The notes under the pieces were generated by a model, which was not told the origin of the DNA, did not search any database, and saw only the letters and a list, made by a program, of their open reading frames with translations. A stretch of DNA of 56,141 nucleotides from positions 1 to 56,141 of the forward strand of contig MNUR01000083.1 in the NCBI GenBank assembly GCA_001871115.1, written 5' to 3'. Origin of the DNA: Elusimicrobia bacterium CG1_02_56_21 (lineage in GTDB: Bacteria; Elusimicrobiota; Elusimicrobia; Elusimicrobiales; UBA9959). This document shows, piece by piece, positions 40,561-48,254 of this stretch. The first letter of the stretch is position 1; each line of letters opens with the position of its first letter. The position numbers and the translations under genes are program-made.

Positions 40561-40690
40561 GGGTGGCCGGGGTATTGCCCTCCGAACCCTTTGGGGAGAG
40601 GGGGGCCCCGCCATAAATTCCCAAAGGCGGGGGGGAACCGCGCAACGGTTCCCATCTTCCAGGGTTCGGGGGGCAATACCCCTGACAGGC
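40561..40690. repeat. Large structured palindrome (about 115-130 bases)
   Basis: Outer 22-base arms, 40569-40590 and 40661-40682, are reverse complements with one mismatch (both include GTATTGCC/GGCAATAC). GGGGTGGCC before and GGCCCCC after extend the stem imperfectly. Inside are two smaller hairpins: CCCCGCC...GGCGGGG (40606-40632 region) and GGGAACCG-CGCAA-CGGTTCCC (40633-40653). The layout is that of a cruciform or multi-branched RNA. No transposase is adjacent and no second copy is seen in the window. Confidence 0.75.
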
Positions 40691-40772
40691 CCCCGACTTC
40701 GCTTCCTGATTAAGGCTAGTGTAATACTTTCCCGCCGCCGCCGTATTTATTAGTATAGAGGGAATGGCAGCT

Positions 40773-41273
40773 ATGACTTTTACCGAACTTTATGACCGCT
40801 ATTTCAGCAAGGTCTATAATTATGTCCGCTACCATGTGGGGCTGGCTGCCGAGGCGGATGATATTACCGGGAAGATCTTTGAGGCTGCGCTGCACAGGTT
40901 CGGTACTTATAAGGAAGAGCGGGGACCGCTTCAGGCCTGGCTGTTCGGCATAGCGCGCAACGCGGTCATAGACTGGGCCAGGGCCAGGAACAGGCGGGCG
41001 GAGGTCTCCCTGGAGGACTCCGGGTACCCGGCCGGGAATGAGCCCCGCCCCGACGCGGCCTTTGAAAAGAAAGAAGAGGCCGCATTGATCCTGGAAGCCG
41101 TCGGGGCACTGGATGACCGGTCTAAAGACGTGATAGCGCTTAAATTCAGCTCCGGGCTGAACAACAGGGAAATAGCGGTTATCACCGGCCTGGGCGAAAG
41201 CAATGTGGGGATTCTGATCTTTAGAGCCGTAAAGAAAATGCAGTCGCGCATAGAGGCTAAAAAAAAGCTATGA
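40773..41273 (+). CDS. ECF-type RNA polymerase sigma factor
   Basis: The protein of 166 residues has sigma region 2 (FTELYDRYFSKVYNYVRYH, then AWLFGIARNAVIDWARARNRR) and region 4 (LDDRSKDVIALKFSSGLNNREIAVITGLGESNVGILIFRAVKKM), cited here by these segments. It lacks regions 1 and 3, as ECF factors do. The ATG at 40764 is another candidate, but GAGGGA lies only a base or so before it and at a better nine bases from 40773. The stop overlaps the next gene (ATGA), so it is coupled to a membrane protein that is probably its anti-sigma factor. It likely drives the following secreted-protein genes. Confidence 0.9.
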   Translation: MTFTELYDRYFSKVYNYVRYHVGLAAEADDITGKIFEAALHRFGTYKEERGPLQAWLFGIARNAVIDWARARNRRAEVSLEDSGYPAGNEPRPDAAFEKKEEAALILEAVGALDDRSKDVIALKFSSGLNNREIAVITGLGESNVGILIFRAVKKMQSRIEAKKKL

Positions 41274-41953
41274 ACGAGCAGGAACAGTCGGAACTTTTTA
41301 ACAGGGAACTGGACGGCTTTATCCGGGACGGAGGGCAGCCTGCCTTCGCGCCTGAACCCGGGGCTATGAGCCTCGCCGTAAAGCTCGCCGGGGCCGATTT
41401 CAGCGGCGATTCCCTTATAAAGGAAAGCCTGAGAGCGCGTCTTGCCGGGGCGCCGGGTTTTACGGACAGTCTCCGCAGCGCTTTTGCCGGAGCTTATGTC
41501 CGCGTCTCCCTGGCCGCCGCCGTACTACTCCTGGCTCTGCTGCCGTTGGTACGGCGCCCTGCTCCTGTCCCTGTGTCGTCCGGCCAGGCAAAGCCGAAGG
41601 TAATAGCCGGTTTGCCCCTGCCCGCCCCGGCCCTTAGTGAAGCGGGACAGCCGGCCGGTTTGGGTTCATCGGCGCCCTCCCTGCAGTCGCCGCGGAAAGT
41701 CACTTTTCCCTCAGCCGCGCGCCCTGCCGGGATTGTTTTCGTCTCGGTCCCCATGCGCAGGCTGGAAACTGAACCCGTAAAGGAATTTCCCATAGCCGAG
41801 GCCGGCGCGGGCCTGAAGATAACGCTGGCCGAAGGGCGGCCGATAATGCAGGGAACAGGTCCCGGTATAGTCCTGAAGACCGAGCGCGCGCCTTTCCCGA
41901 TTGAGCGGCGCGTAATTAAGCCGGAAGATCTCTTTGAGCGCAGGATACTTTAA
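41270..41953 (+). CDS. Putative anti-sigma factor, single-pass membrane protein
   Basis: The 227-residue protein has a soluble N-terminus, with LAVKLAGADFSGDSLIKESLRARL resembling anti-sigma or sigma-associated helices (key piece ADFSGDSLIKESLR). One transmembrane helix lies at about residues 78-95 (VSLAAAVLLLALLPLV). A Pro/Ala/Ser-rich periplasmic part follows, with no recognised domain. There is no HxxxCxxC zinc motif, so it is not a ZAS-type anti-sigma. The assignment rests on the four-base overlap with the ECF gene, its topology and its place in the operon. Confidence 0.65.
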   Translation: MNEQEQSELFNRELDGFIRDGGQPAFAPEPGAMSLAVKLAGADFSGDSLIKESLRARLAGAPGFTDSLRSAFAGAYVRVSLAAAVLLLALLPLVRRPAPVPVSSGQAKPKVIAGLPLPAPALSEAGQPAGLGSSAPSLQSPRKVTFPSAARPAGIVFVSVPMRRLETEPVKEFPIAEAGAGLKITLAEGRPIMQGTGPGIVLKTERAPFPIERRVIKPEDLFERRIL

Positions 41954-41970
41954 CGAAGAACGGAGGAAAT

Positions 41971-42474
41971 ATGAAATTGCTCAGACTCGCTGTGGTATTC
42001 GCGGCCGCACTGGCCGCACCGGTGCAGTTGCCGGCCGCTGTATCGGACACTCCGGGCAAACCGGCGGCGCCCGTAGCGGCCAAGGCTGAGGCCGCGCCCA
42101 AGGCCCACGCAACGGTCCTTGTAAAGGGCTACCGCGGAACCTCCCTGACGGTCGGCGGGGCACAGCTCCTGTTCCTCAAGAAGGGAGACAGGGTGGACGT
42201 CCTGCTTACGTTCGATGCGAAGACTTCGGGTGACGGCAAGGAACGCAAGGAGAAGATTACCGCGACCTTCCTGCAGAACGTGGTGGTGATCAATATGACG
42301 AAGCCCGAAAAGGTGGACGGGGTAGGCGCCGTGGAACTGCTGTTAAATCCCGTGGAGGCGCAGTACGCAGCCCTTGCACTGGCGCAGGGAGATATAGTCA
42401 TAACGGTGCGTGCGCCGGGTGACACGGAACTGCACCCCATGGAGATGGCCAGTTTCCGTAAGCTGATAAAATAA
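41971..42474 (+). CDS. Secreted protein with CpaB/RcpC-like domain
   Basis: The 167-residue protein has a signal peptide (MKLLRLAVVFAAALAAPVQLPAAV), an Ala/Pro/Lys linker and one C-terminal domain from about residue 46. This reads GYRGTSLTVGGAQ, KKGDRVDVLLTFDA, TATFLQNVVVINM, LNPVEAQYAALALAQGDI, and ends in PMEMASFRKL. It matches the RcpC domain of the Flp-pilus assembly protein CpaB (GDRVDVLVT, LQNVxVL, TPEEAQxLALA). Whole CpaB proteins carry an N-terminal SAF domain, absent here. GGAGG precedes the ATG by six bases. The next gene repeats this domain. Role unknown; no Flp pilus gene is nearby. Confidence 0.72.
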   Translation: MKLLRLAVVFAAALAAPVQLPAAVSDTPGKPAAPVAAKAEAAPKAHATVLVKGYRGTSLTVGGAQLLFLKKGDRVDVLLTFDAKTSGDGKERKEKITATFLQNVVVINMTKPEKVDGVGAVELLLNPVEAQYAALALAQGDIVITVRAPGDTELHPMEMASFRKLIK

Positions 42475-42483
42475 GGGGGACTT

Positions 42484-43497
42484 ATGAAAAACATGATATT
42501 TGCTCTTATTGCTGGAACCATACTTGCGCTCCCATCCGGCCCGGCAAGGGCGGCGGCAAACGCAAGTGAAGCAGCCTGCGCGGCCGAGGATATGCAGCTG
42601 TTATATTACTACCTGGCGCCGGAGCTGGACGCGAAGGTCACGTACCGCCCTACGGGCTGTCATGACGAGAAGACGGCCCTGAAGATACCGGGGTGGCTGG
42701 AGGCGGGCCGCCCCGCCATGCTGGCGCGCAAAGTGTGGAAGGATCCGGAGGAGGGCGATCTGAGCGAGGCCCTCCTGTGGCAGGCGCCGGCGTCCATACT
42801 ATACGAGTTTCTCTCCAAAGCCTCCAAAGCCGAAGATATCCAGGACGAAACGGCCGGTTATGAGGATATGCGCATACGCTTTATGATGAGCGTCGACCGC
42901 ATTTCCAGGGCCGGACTGGAGTCTTCGTTCGGGGGCCGAGGCGGTCCGATGATGTCGGTCCTCAATAAACTCATGCGCGATTTCGACGAACTGACCGAGG
43001 CCGCTTCGGACTCGGGCAAGAGGAAGTTTGAAGGCAAGACCGCGGATATCGCGCGGCGCAGCCGGGACCTGTTCGCGCAGCTTTTTGAGACGCCCCGCAA
43101 GGGAGCTGGTAAAAAGCCTGCGGACGAGTATTCCCCGGAAGCTCGCGTATTGCCCGGCTACCGCGGCGTCAGCCTGCCCCTGTCCGGCGCCCAGGCCCTC
43201 TACATAAGCCGCGGCGACAGAGTGGATATGCTGGTTACCTTCGAGGCGATAATGGGCGATAACATCAAAGAGAAGGTGACGGCCACTATACTGCAGAACG
43301 TGCTGGTCACGGGCGTTCATAAGCCAGCCGCGGCCGATGCTACCGGGGTAGCGCAGCTGCTGTGCAATCCCAACGAGGCCCAGTATGCCGCCCTCAGCCT
43401 GGCCCAAGGCAGCAATATCGTCCTGGTTCGGCGCGCGCCTGGCGACTTCGAGATGCGCCCGATGGAGATAGCCAGTTTCCGCAAATTGGTGAAATGA
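42484..43497 (+). CDS. Secreted protein with helical region and CpaB/RcpC-like domain
   Basis: The 337-residue protein has a signal peptide (MKNMIFALIAGTILALPSGPARA). A mostly helical, cysteine-containing middle (about residues 25-210) with no recognised family follows. The C-terminal domain (about 217-337) is closely similar to the previous protein: GYRGVSLPLSGAQALYI, SRGDRVDMLVTFEA, TATILQNVLV, CNPNEAQYAALSLAQG, and PMEIASFRKLVK. The two domains share the same block order and ending, so a duplication is clear. GGGGGA lies just before the ATG. It is in the ECF operon. Confidence 0.75.
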   Translation: MKNMIFALIAGTILALPSGPARAAANASEAACAAEDMQLLYYYLAPELDAKVTYRPTGCHDEKTALKIPGWLEAGRPAMLARKVWKDPEEGDLSEALLWQAPASILYEFLSKASKAEDIQDETAGYEDMRIRFMMSVDRISRAGLESSFGGRGGPMMSVLNKLMRDFDELTEAASDSGKRKFEGKTADIARRSRDLFAQLFETPRKGAGKKPADEYSPEARVLPGYRGVSLPLSGAQALYISRGDRVDMLVTFEAIMGDNIKEKVTATILQNVLVTGVHKPAAADATGVAQLLCNPNEAQYAALSLAQGSNIVLVRRAPGDFEMRPMEIASFRKLVK

Positions 43498-43518
43498 GGC
43501 GTGAAACCGTGAAGTTAT

Positions 43519-44286
43519 ATGACCGCCCCTGTCCCGAAAGCAATCGCTCTCCTGCCGGCGCTGCTGGCGCTTCAGGCGGCGGCCGGCTTTGCCCGGGGCG
43601 CTGCCGACCTGCCTGATTTTAATCTGAACTCAAAGCGGGCTTCGGTTATTTACAGCTATAACGATGACAATATCCCCGCGGTCCCGCCTCCTACCGACAC
43701 AGGATATTATTCAGGGGAAAAGGCGGGGAGTTCGCGGCTGGAGAGCTTGGTAAAGGTTATTATAGAGGGGGAACAGGGCAGGGCGGAGATAAGTTTCCCG
43801 GGCAGTGAATACGGAGAGGCTGGTACAGGGTTCCGGTCCTCCCTTTTTGTTAAATTCGCCGCGAACGGTTCTTCAGCCGTATTGTCCTGGGCTTCAGTGC
43901 TCTGCTCCGGCTCCCGGTACCTGGGCTATAAGGGGGCCAGTCTGAAATTGCCGGGTAAAGACGGGACTTTTGTTATCAGGGATGAGAACCTCGCCCTGGG
44001 CCCGCAGAAAACCATGCTGCAAAATACCCATCCCTGGCTTGTCCCGGTCCCGGAAACAGACAGTTTCCAGGGCCTGCGCCGGTTCCGGGCGCAGGGGCTG
44101 TGCCCGGCAGAAACTAAAACCCTGGACAGACTCTGCTCCGGGGACTTCCCCGGGAAGATGAAGGCTTACTCCGTTAAAGCCCTGCCCGGGGAGACCGGCG
44201 GCTACAGCTTTAAATACGATGCGAAAAAGAGCAGCCTTACGCTGCGCTGGACGCAAACAAGTCCCGCCCGCCAGGGTGAGGATTAA
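43519..44286 (+). CDS. Secreted protein of unknown function in the ECF operon
   Basis: The 255-residue protein has an N-terminal export signal (IALLPALLALQAAAGFARG). The mature part is beta-rich, with several tyrosine/serine-rich strands (VIYSYNDDNIPAVPPP, LVKVIIEGEQGRAEISF, GYSFKYDAKKSSLTLRW) and three or four cysteines that could form disulfides. No family is recognised. No convincing Shine-Dalgarno sequence precedes the ATG, which is 21 bases after the RcpC-domain gene; translation may be coupled. Last gene of the ECF sigma operon. Confidence 0.65.
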   Translation: MTAPVPKAIALLPALLALQAAAGFARGAADLPDFNLNSKRASVIYSYNDDNIPAVPPPTDTGYYSGEKAGSSRLESLVKVIIEGEQGRAEISFPGSEYGEAGTGFRSSLFVKFAANGSSAVLSWASVLCSGSRYLGYKGASLKLPGKDGTFVIRDENLALGPQKTMLQNTHPWLVPVPETDSFQGLRRFRAQGLCPAETKTLDRLCSGDFPGKMKAYSVKALPGETGGYSFKYDAKKSSLTLRWTQTSPARQGED

Positions 44287-44388
44287 GGGAAGGGCGGCTT
44301 TATTTTATTGCTTTAAGTCGCTTCCCAGGCCTGTAAAACTTAACCCTGCTCATGATTTCTCCCGGTACCCGTACAGTTGCGCCTTTTG

Positions 44389-44394
44389 TATAAT
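44389..44394 (+). promoter_or_regulatory. -10 box of hypA (leaderless type)
   Basis: TATAAT preceded by TTG ends six bases before the hypA ATG at 44401; no Shine-Dalgarno sequence is present. Confidence 0.55.
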
Positions 44395-44400
44395 TTTCCT

Positions 44401-44805
44401 ATGCATGAATGGGCTTTAGCCGAATCCGTAATAAAGGCCGCGGTAGAGCACGCCGGGGCCGAAAAGATTAAAACGCTTAAAGAGGCCGGGGTGGTCTTCG
44501 GCGAGCTGCAGGCCCTAGATAAAGAGATCTTTATCTTCGCGCTTGAGGAATTGCGCAAGCAGTTCCCCGGAGCCAAAGCCTGCAGGTTCAGGATAATAAA
44601 AGAGCCGGCCGCTTTCCTCTGCAAGGCCTGCTCCCATAAGTTCCTTTTAAAGGGCCTGGAGAAGACTATGGACGAAGCTGAGTTCATCCATTTTGTCCCC
44701 GAGATGGCGCATACTTTTCTGAAATGTCCCAAATGCAAAAGTCCGGATTTTGAAATTGCCGCCGGGCGGGGCGTCAGCATCAGTTATATCAAGGGCGCTA
44801 AATGA
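44401..44805 (+). CDS. hypA: Hydrogenase nickel incorporation protein HypA
   Basis: The 134-residue metallochaperone begins MHEWALAESVI, with the nickel-binding MHE. It carries a structural zinc site, C-x2-C in CKACSHKF and CPKCKSPDF. It delivers nickel to the hydrogenase large subunit, here probably HydA encoded seven kilobases away. The upstream frame extends eight codons, but MHE must be N-terminal for nickel binding, so ATG at 44401 is chosen. TATAAT six bases upstream suggests a leaderless mRNA. The next gene overlaps by four bases. Confidence 0.93.
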   Translation: MHEWALAESVIKAAVEHAGAEKIKTLKEAGVVFGELQALDKEIFIFALEELRKQFPGAKACRFRIIKEPAAFLCKACSHKFLLKGLEKTMDEAEFIHFVPEMAHTFLKCPKCKSPDFEIAAGRGVSISYIKGAK

Positions 44806-45506
44806 AGATAGATCCCCGCCCCTCCGTAATAGAGGAGCGCCTTAAAAACGTCAAGCGCATTATTGCCGTGACCGGCTGGAAGGGCGGGATAGGCAAGAGC
44901 GTTACCGCCTGCTCGCTTGCGCTGCTGCTCGCGAAGAAAGGCTATAGGACCGGCCTGTTCGACCTGGATTTTGCCGGCGCTTCGGACCATATAATACTCG
45001 GCTCAAAGAATATTTTTCCCGGGGAGAAAAAGGGACTGGAGCCTCCTGTTCTGGCAGGCGTTAAATTTATGTCGGTGGTTTTCTTCTCGGAGAACAAGGC
45101 CGTCCCTTTGCGCGGGGCTAATGTTTCGGACGCTATAATAGAGCTGCTCGCTATAACGCAATGGGGGGAGCTGGACTTCCTGGTGCTGGACATGCCGCCC
45201 GGCATAAACGACGCCGCCCTGGACGTGATGCGCTTTGCGCGCAGGGCGGAAGTCCTGGCGGTTACCACGCCTTCGGTCATAGCCCGCTCGGTGCTTGACC
45301 GCTCACTGCTTCTTTACCGCTCCCTTAAAGCCCCGGTGCTGGGAGTAGTGGTGAATATGGCCCGCGGTGCGGCCTCAAAAGGTTCTTCGGCCCGCCTTCG
45401 CTTAGATCCGGGCCTGGAAGCGGCCCTAGGCCGGCCTGCCGCTCTGCTTAAAACAGCATTCTGCCGCGACCTTTCCGGCGCGCTTGAAATTCTTAAATTG
45501 AAATAA
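44802..45506 (+). CDS. Mrp/MinD-type P-loop ATPase, probable archaeal-type HypB
   Basis: The 234-residue ATPase has the deviant Walker A of MinD/Mrp/ParA proteins (GWKGGIGKSVTACSLALLL), DLDFAGASDHIILG, VLDMPPGINDAALDV and VTTPSVIARSVLDRSL. Classical HypB is a SIMIBI GTPase with a NKxD motif; that motif is not seen here. In Thermococcus the HypA partner is a Mrp/MinD-type ATPase. The four-base overlap with hypA makes the same role very likely here. Alternatively it is an Mrp Fe-S carrier, but the CxxC of Mrp proteins is not apparent. Confidence 0.8.
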   Translation: MKIDPRPSVIEERLKNVKRIIAVTGWKGGIGKSVTACSLALLLAKKGYRTGLFDLDFAGASDHIILGSKNIFPGEKKGLEPPVLAGVKFMSVVFFSENKAVPLRGANVSDAIIELLAITQWGELDFLVLDMPPGINDAALDVMRFARRAEVLAVTTPSVIARSVLDRSLLLYRSLKAPVLGVVVNMARGAASKGSSARLRLDPGLEAALGRPAALLKTAFCRDLSGALEILKLK

Positions 45507-45526
45507 TTGTCCGCGGGCCGGAAGGC

Positions 45527-47338
45527 TCAGGACTTTCCCGTCTGGTTGGGGATAGAAAAGAAGAAGGAAGTCCCTTTCCCCGGCCCGGACTCGAACCAGA
45601 TCTGCCCGCCGTAGTGCTCTACTATCTTTTTGCAGGAAGCCAGGCCGATACCGGCCCCCGGGGTTTCGTTGCCGTGGAGCCTGCCGAAAAGCTTGAAAAG
45701 CTTTCCGGCGTGCCTTTCCTCTATCCCGATGCCGTTGTCCCTGACGTGAAAGACCCACCCGCCTTCGCTCCGCTCAGCCCCTACGTGAATAAGCGGGGTT
45801 CCCCCGTTCGTGAATTTAACGGCATTGCTCAGCAGGTTCTGGAAGAGCCGCTCTATCTGGCAGCGGTCGGCCAGAATAACGGGCAGGTTCCCGCGCTCTA
45901 TGACCGCTCCGGCCGCGGAGATAGCGTCCCGGAGCATAGTCTCTACATAATCCAGCGCTTCGCCCGTTTCAACTTCTTCCAGGCGGCGGGCAGAGTTTAT
46001 TTTTGAATAATCCAGGAGATCCCGGACCAGGCCCCTCATCCGCGTTACGGCGTCGGTTATAAAGTTAACGTTCCTTTCAGCCTCCGGGCCCAGCACGGTC
46101 CTGTATTTGCTCTCAAGCAGCTGTATATAGCTTGAGACGGTGCGCAGGGGTTCCTGCAGGTCGTGGGAAGCCACGAACGCGAAGCGCTGCAGTTCCTCGT
46201 TGGAGCGGGCCAGTTCGGCCTCGTGCTTCTTGCGGAGAGTGATGTCCCGGACTACCGCAACTATACCGGAATTATTTCCTTCGGTGTCTTTAATAAAAGA
46301 GGCCGAAATGAGGACAGGGACCGTAATGCCGGGCCCGGCGGCCAGCGTGGCTTCATAGTCCCTGACCTCCCCGGTTTTTCTGAGTTTACCCAGCCAGCCG
46401 CCCGCTTCGCGGTCATCCCACGGAAAGAATCCCATTATCCCCTGACCTTCCAGCTTCCTGCTGCCGCGGTCGAGCAGGACCCTGGCGGACTTATTGACCT
46501 TCCCGATAATTCCGTGCAGGTCCGTTACTATCAGTGTATCGACTACATTGTCCACAATGGCGTCCAGGTAATTTTTAGAAACTATGGTTCCGGAAAGAGC
46601 GCTGGACATCTCGTTGAAGCTCTTTGCCAGGTCCCCGAACTCGTCTTTGGTAGACACCGGTATCGTGAAGCCGTAATCGCCCAGGCGGATGCGCTCGGTA
46701 CCGGAGATAAGCTTGTGTATAGGCCGGAGGGCCATCTCGGTAAGGAGGAAGGCGGCAACAAAAATAAGCAGGTAGACGACAGCCAGTATGGAGATTATGT
46801 TCCTGGCCATTTTATGCTCTATTGCTATCGAGTCTTTAAGGCTGAGGTCGATCAGCAGGGTTCCCAGTCTTTTTCCCTTATAGCCGGGCTCACGAAGGGC
46901 CAGTTCCTCGGCAGAGTCGGAGAGCGTCTTGATGACGGCCGTATAAACGCTTAAGTACCCTTTAGGGTTGTGCTCCTTTATTTGGTACTTACCGTCAACG
47001 GGGGAGTATTCTGCGGAATTGGCCTGGGACAGTTTTTCTCCCTTTCTCAGCACATTGGTATGGGCCAGGATAGTTCCGGAGTTATCAGCGAATCCTACTT
47101 GCCCGGCCTTGAGGTCTGTAGCTATTTCATACAGCAGCGGGAGGAGGTTCTGTTCGCTGGGGGCCTCAAAAGAGGCGATGTGCATTTCCACAAGGTGCCT
47201 GGCCGTTGTACCCGCCCTTTCGGCTGTTTCCGCGTGCAGGGTGCGGCAACCGGCGCGGCCGGCTAAATAATTTATCAATAAGCCGCTGAGCAGGAGGAGG
47301 GGGACGAGCAGGAGGAAAAGCTTTGCGCGGATCTTCAT
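45527..47338 (-). CDS. Sensor histidine kinase (periplasmic Cache-like, HAMP, PAS, HisKA, HATPase)
   Basis: The 603-residue membrane kinase starts at ATG 47338, which follows AAGGAG by four bases. One helix lies at residues 5-25, and a periplasmic sensor domain of about 150 residues, probably Cache-type (GQVGFADNSGTILAHTNVLRKG), follows. A second helix near 185-205 leads to HAMP, then a PAS domain (DLHGIIGKVNKSARVLL). HisKA has FVASHDLQEPLRTVSSYI, and HATPase has NAVKF, DNGIGIEERHAGKLFKLFGRLH and AGIGLASCKKIVEHYGG. The ASHDLQEPLR H-box is typical of kinases paired with Rcp1-like CheY regulators, and such a regulator is the first gene of this operon. The start overlaps the binding-protein gene by four bases. 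Confidence 0.92.
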   Translation of the reverse strand: MKIRAKLFLLLVPLLLLSGLLINYLAGRAGCRTLHAETAERAGTTARHLVEMHIASFEAPSEQNLLPLLYEIATDLKAGQVGFADNSGTILAHTNVLRKGEKLSQANSAEYSPVDGKYQIKEHNPKGYLSVYTAVIKTLSDSAEELALREPGYKGKRLGTLLIDLSLKDSIAIEHKMARNIISILAVVYLLIFVAAFLLTEMALRPIHKLISGTERIRLGDYGFTIPVSTKDEFGDLAKSFNEMSSALSGTIVSKNYLDAIVDNVVDTLIVTDLHGIIGKVNKSARVLLDRGSRKLEGQGIMGFFPWDDREAGGWLGKLRKTGEVRDYEATLAAGPGITVPVLISASFIKDTEGNNSGIVAVVRDITLRKKHEAELARSNEELQRFAFVASHDLQEPLRTVSSYIQLLESKYRTVLGPEAERNVNFITDAVTRMRGLVRDLLDYSKINSARRLEEVETGEALDYVETMLRDAISAAGAVIERGNLPVILADRCQIERLFQNLLSNAVKFTNGGTPLIHVGAERSEGGWVFHVRDNGIGIEERHAGKLFKLFGRLHGNETPGAGIGLASCKKIVEHYGGQIWFESGPGKGTSFFFSIPNQTGKS

Positions 47339-48231
47339 TCGGCTCCTTTGCCGGAAGGGAGCTTTATCTGAAGACCGCATCTGTTTATAAATTCCGGGTT
47401 GATAGTGGTTTCTGCGCTTTTTAGGTAGATCGTTCCGGGCTGCGTCTTCCCTGAAAGTATTTGTTGAAGGGCCGAGGCCGCAGTATTCCCTATTTCATTG
47501 AGATCGGGGGCAACTGCCCCCGCCGCCCCGAGGTCGGCTAAGCCGCCCGAGGGCGCGTAATAAGGCACTTTATTGGAGCAGGAGAACTGCGCAAGGACCT
47601 GGAGGGAGACCTTTGTAATAAGGGCCGGGTCAGGCAGCAGCCATATAGCGTCCGCTTTTCCGGACAAGGTCCGCAACTGGTCAGGCATTTCCGCGGCGCT
47701 AGTTAGCCCGACGGGAACTATTGCTACCCCGCGGAGCTCCGCGGCGGCGACCAACTCTGAAAGGTAAGTCTCACGCGCCGGCTCCTTAAAAAAAACCGCC
47801 AGCCGTTTGAGTCCGGGCTGCAATTTAAGGTAAGCATCAATAGCCAGCGCGGGATCCGGGCGCGATGAAATTCTTGTGAACGTGCCTTTAGGCCCGGCTG
47901 CGGTATAACCGGGGGCCAGGAGGTAGATCACTTTTATTTTTGCAGGATAGTCAAAATTAGCGGCCTTAGAGCCGAAGGCTACCACCGCCTTAAGGTCTCT
48001 GGGGAGTTGAGGTTTTTCTTTTGACAGGTCAAAAGCGGTAATCGGGCGGCCGAGTGCTTTCTGGAAAGAGAGGAAAGTGTGGAAATAGAGCCCTGAGCCC
48101 CTGGAAAGTACGGCCGCGGCTTCCTGTGCCGGGCAGAGGGAGGGCATGGATGAGAGCGCGAGGAACAGCAGCGGGAGGGCCGCGCGTGGGGCGGATATAT
48201 AGAGCTTTTTCCCTGCTTTATTGAGTACCAT
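47335..48231 (-). CDS. Periplasmic ABC-type substrate-binding protein (ABC_sub_bind family)
   Basis: The 298-residue protein has a signal peptide (about residues 1-36, PRAALPLLFLALSSMPSLCPA). A two-lobe binding-protein fold matching family PF04392 follows: VAFGSKAANFDYPAKIKVIYLLAPGY, LAVFFKEPARETYLSELVAAAELRGVAIV, DAIWLLPDPALITK and PYYAPSGGLADLGAAGAVAPD (cited in order). No ABC permease or ATPase is nearby. Instead it sits between a TonB receptor and a histidine kinase, overlapping the kinase by four bases, which suggests it presents a ligand to the kinase. Ligand unknown. Confidence 0.82.
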   Translation of the reverse strand: MVLNKAGKKLYISAPRAALPLLFLALSSMPSLCPAQEAAAVLSRGSGLYFHTFLSFQKALGRPITAFDLSKEKPQLPRDLKAVVAFGSKAANFDYPAKIKVIYLLAPGYTAAGPKGTFTRISSRPDPALAIDAYLKLQPGLKRLAVFFKEPARETYLSELVAAAELRGVAIVPVGLTSAAEMPDQLRTLSGKADAIWLLPDPALITKVSLQVLAQFSCSNKVPYYAPSGGLADLGAAGAVAPDLNEIGNTAASALQQILSGKTQPGTIYLKSAETTINPEFINRCGLQIKLPSGKGAE

Positions 48232-48254
48232 GCGAGTTAATTCACAACCCGGCT

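Noticed and set aside
40112-40645. N-terminal extension of the secreted-protein gene across the leader and palindrome
   Set aside because: The translation is low-complexity, spans the hairpins, and ATG 40111 begins a standard signal peptide with GGAGG upstream.
40561-40690. Palindrome as an intrinsic terminator or IS remnant
   Set aside because: No T-run follows and no transposase fragment or target duplication is visible; kept only as an unexplained structure.
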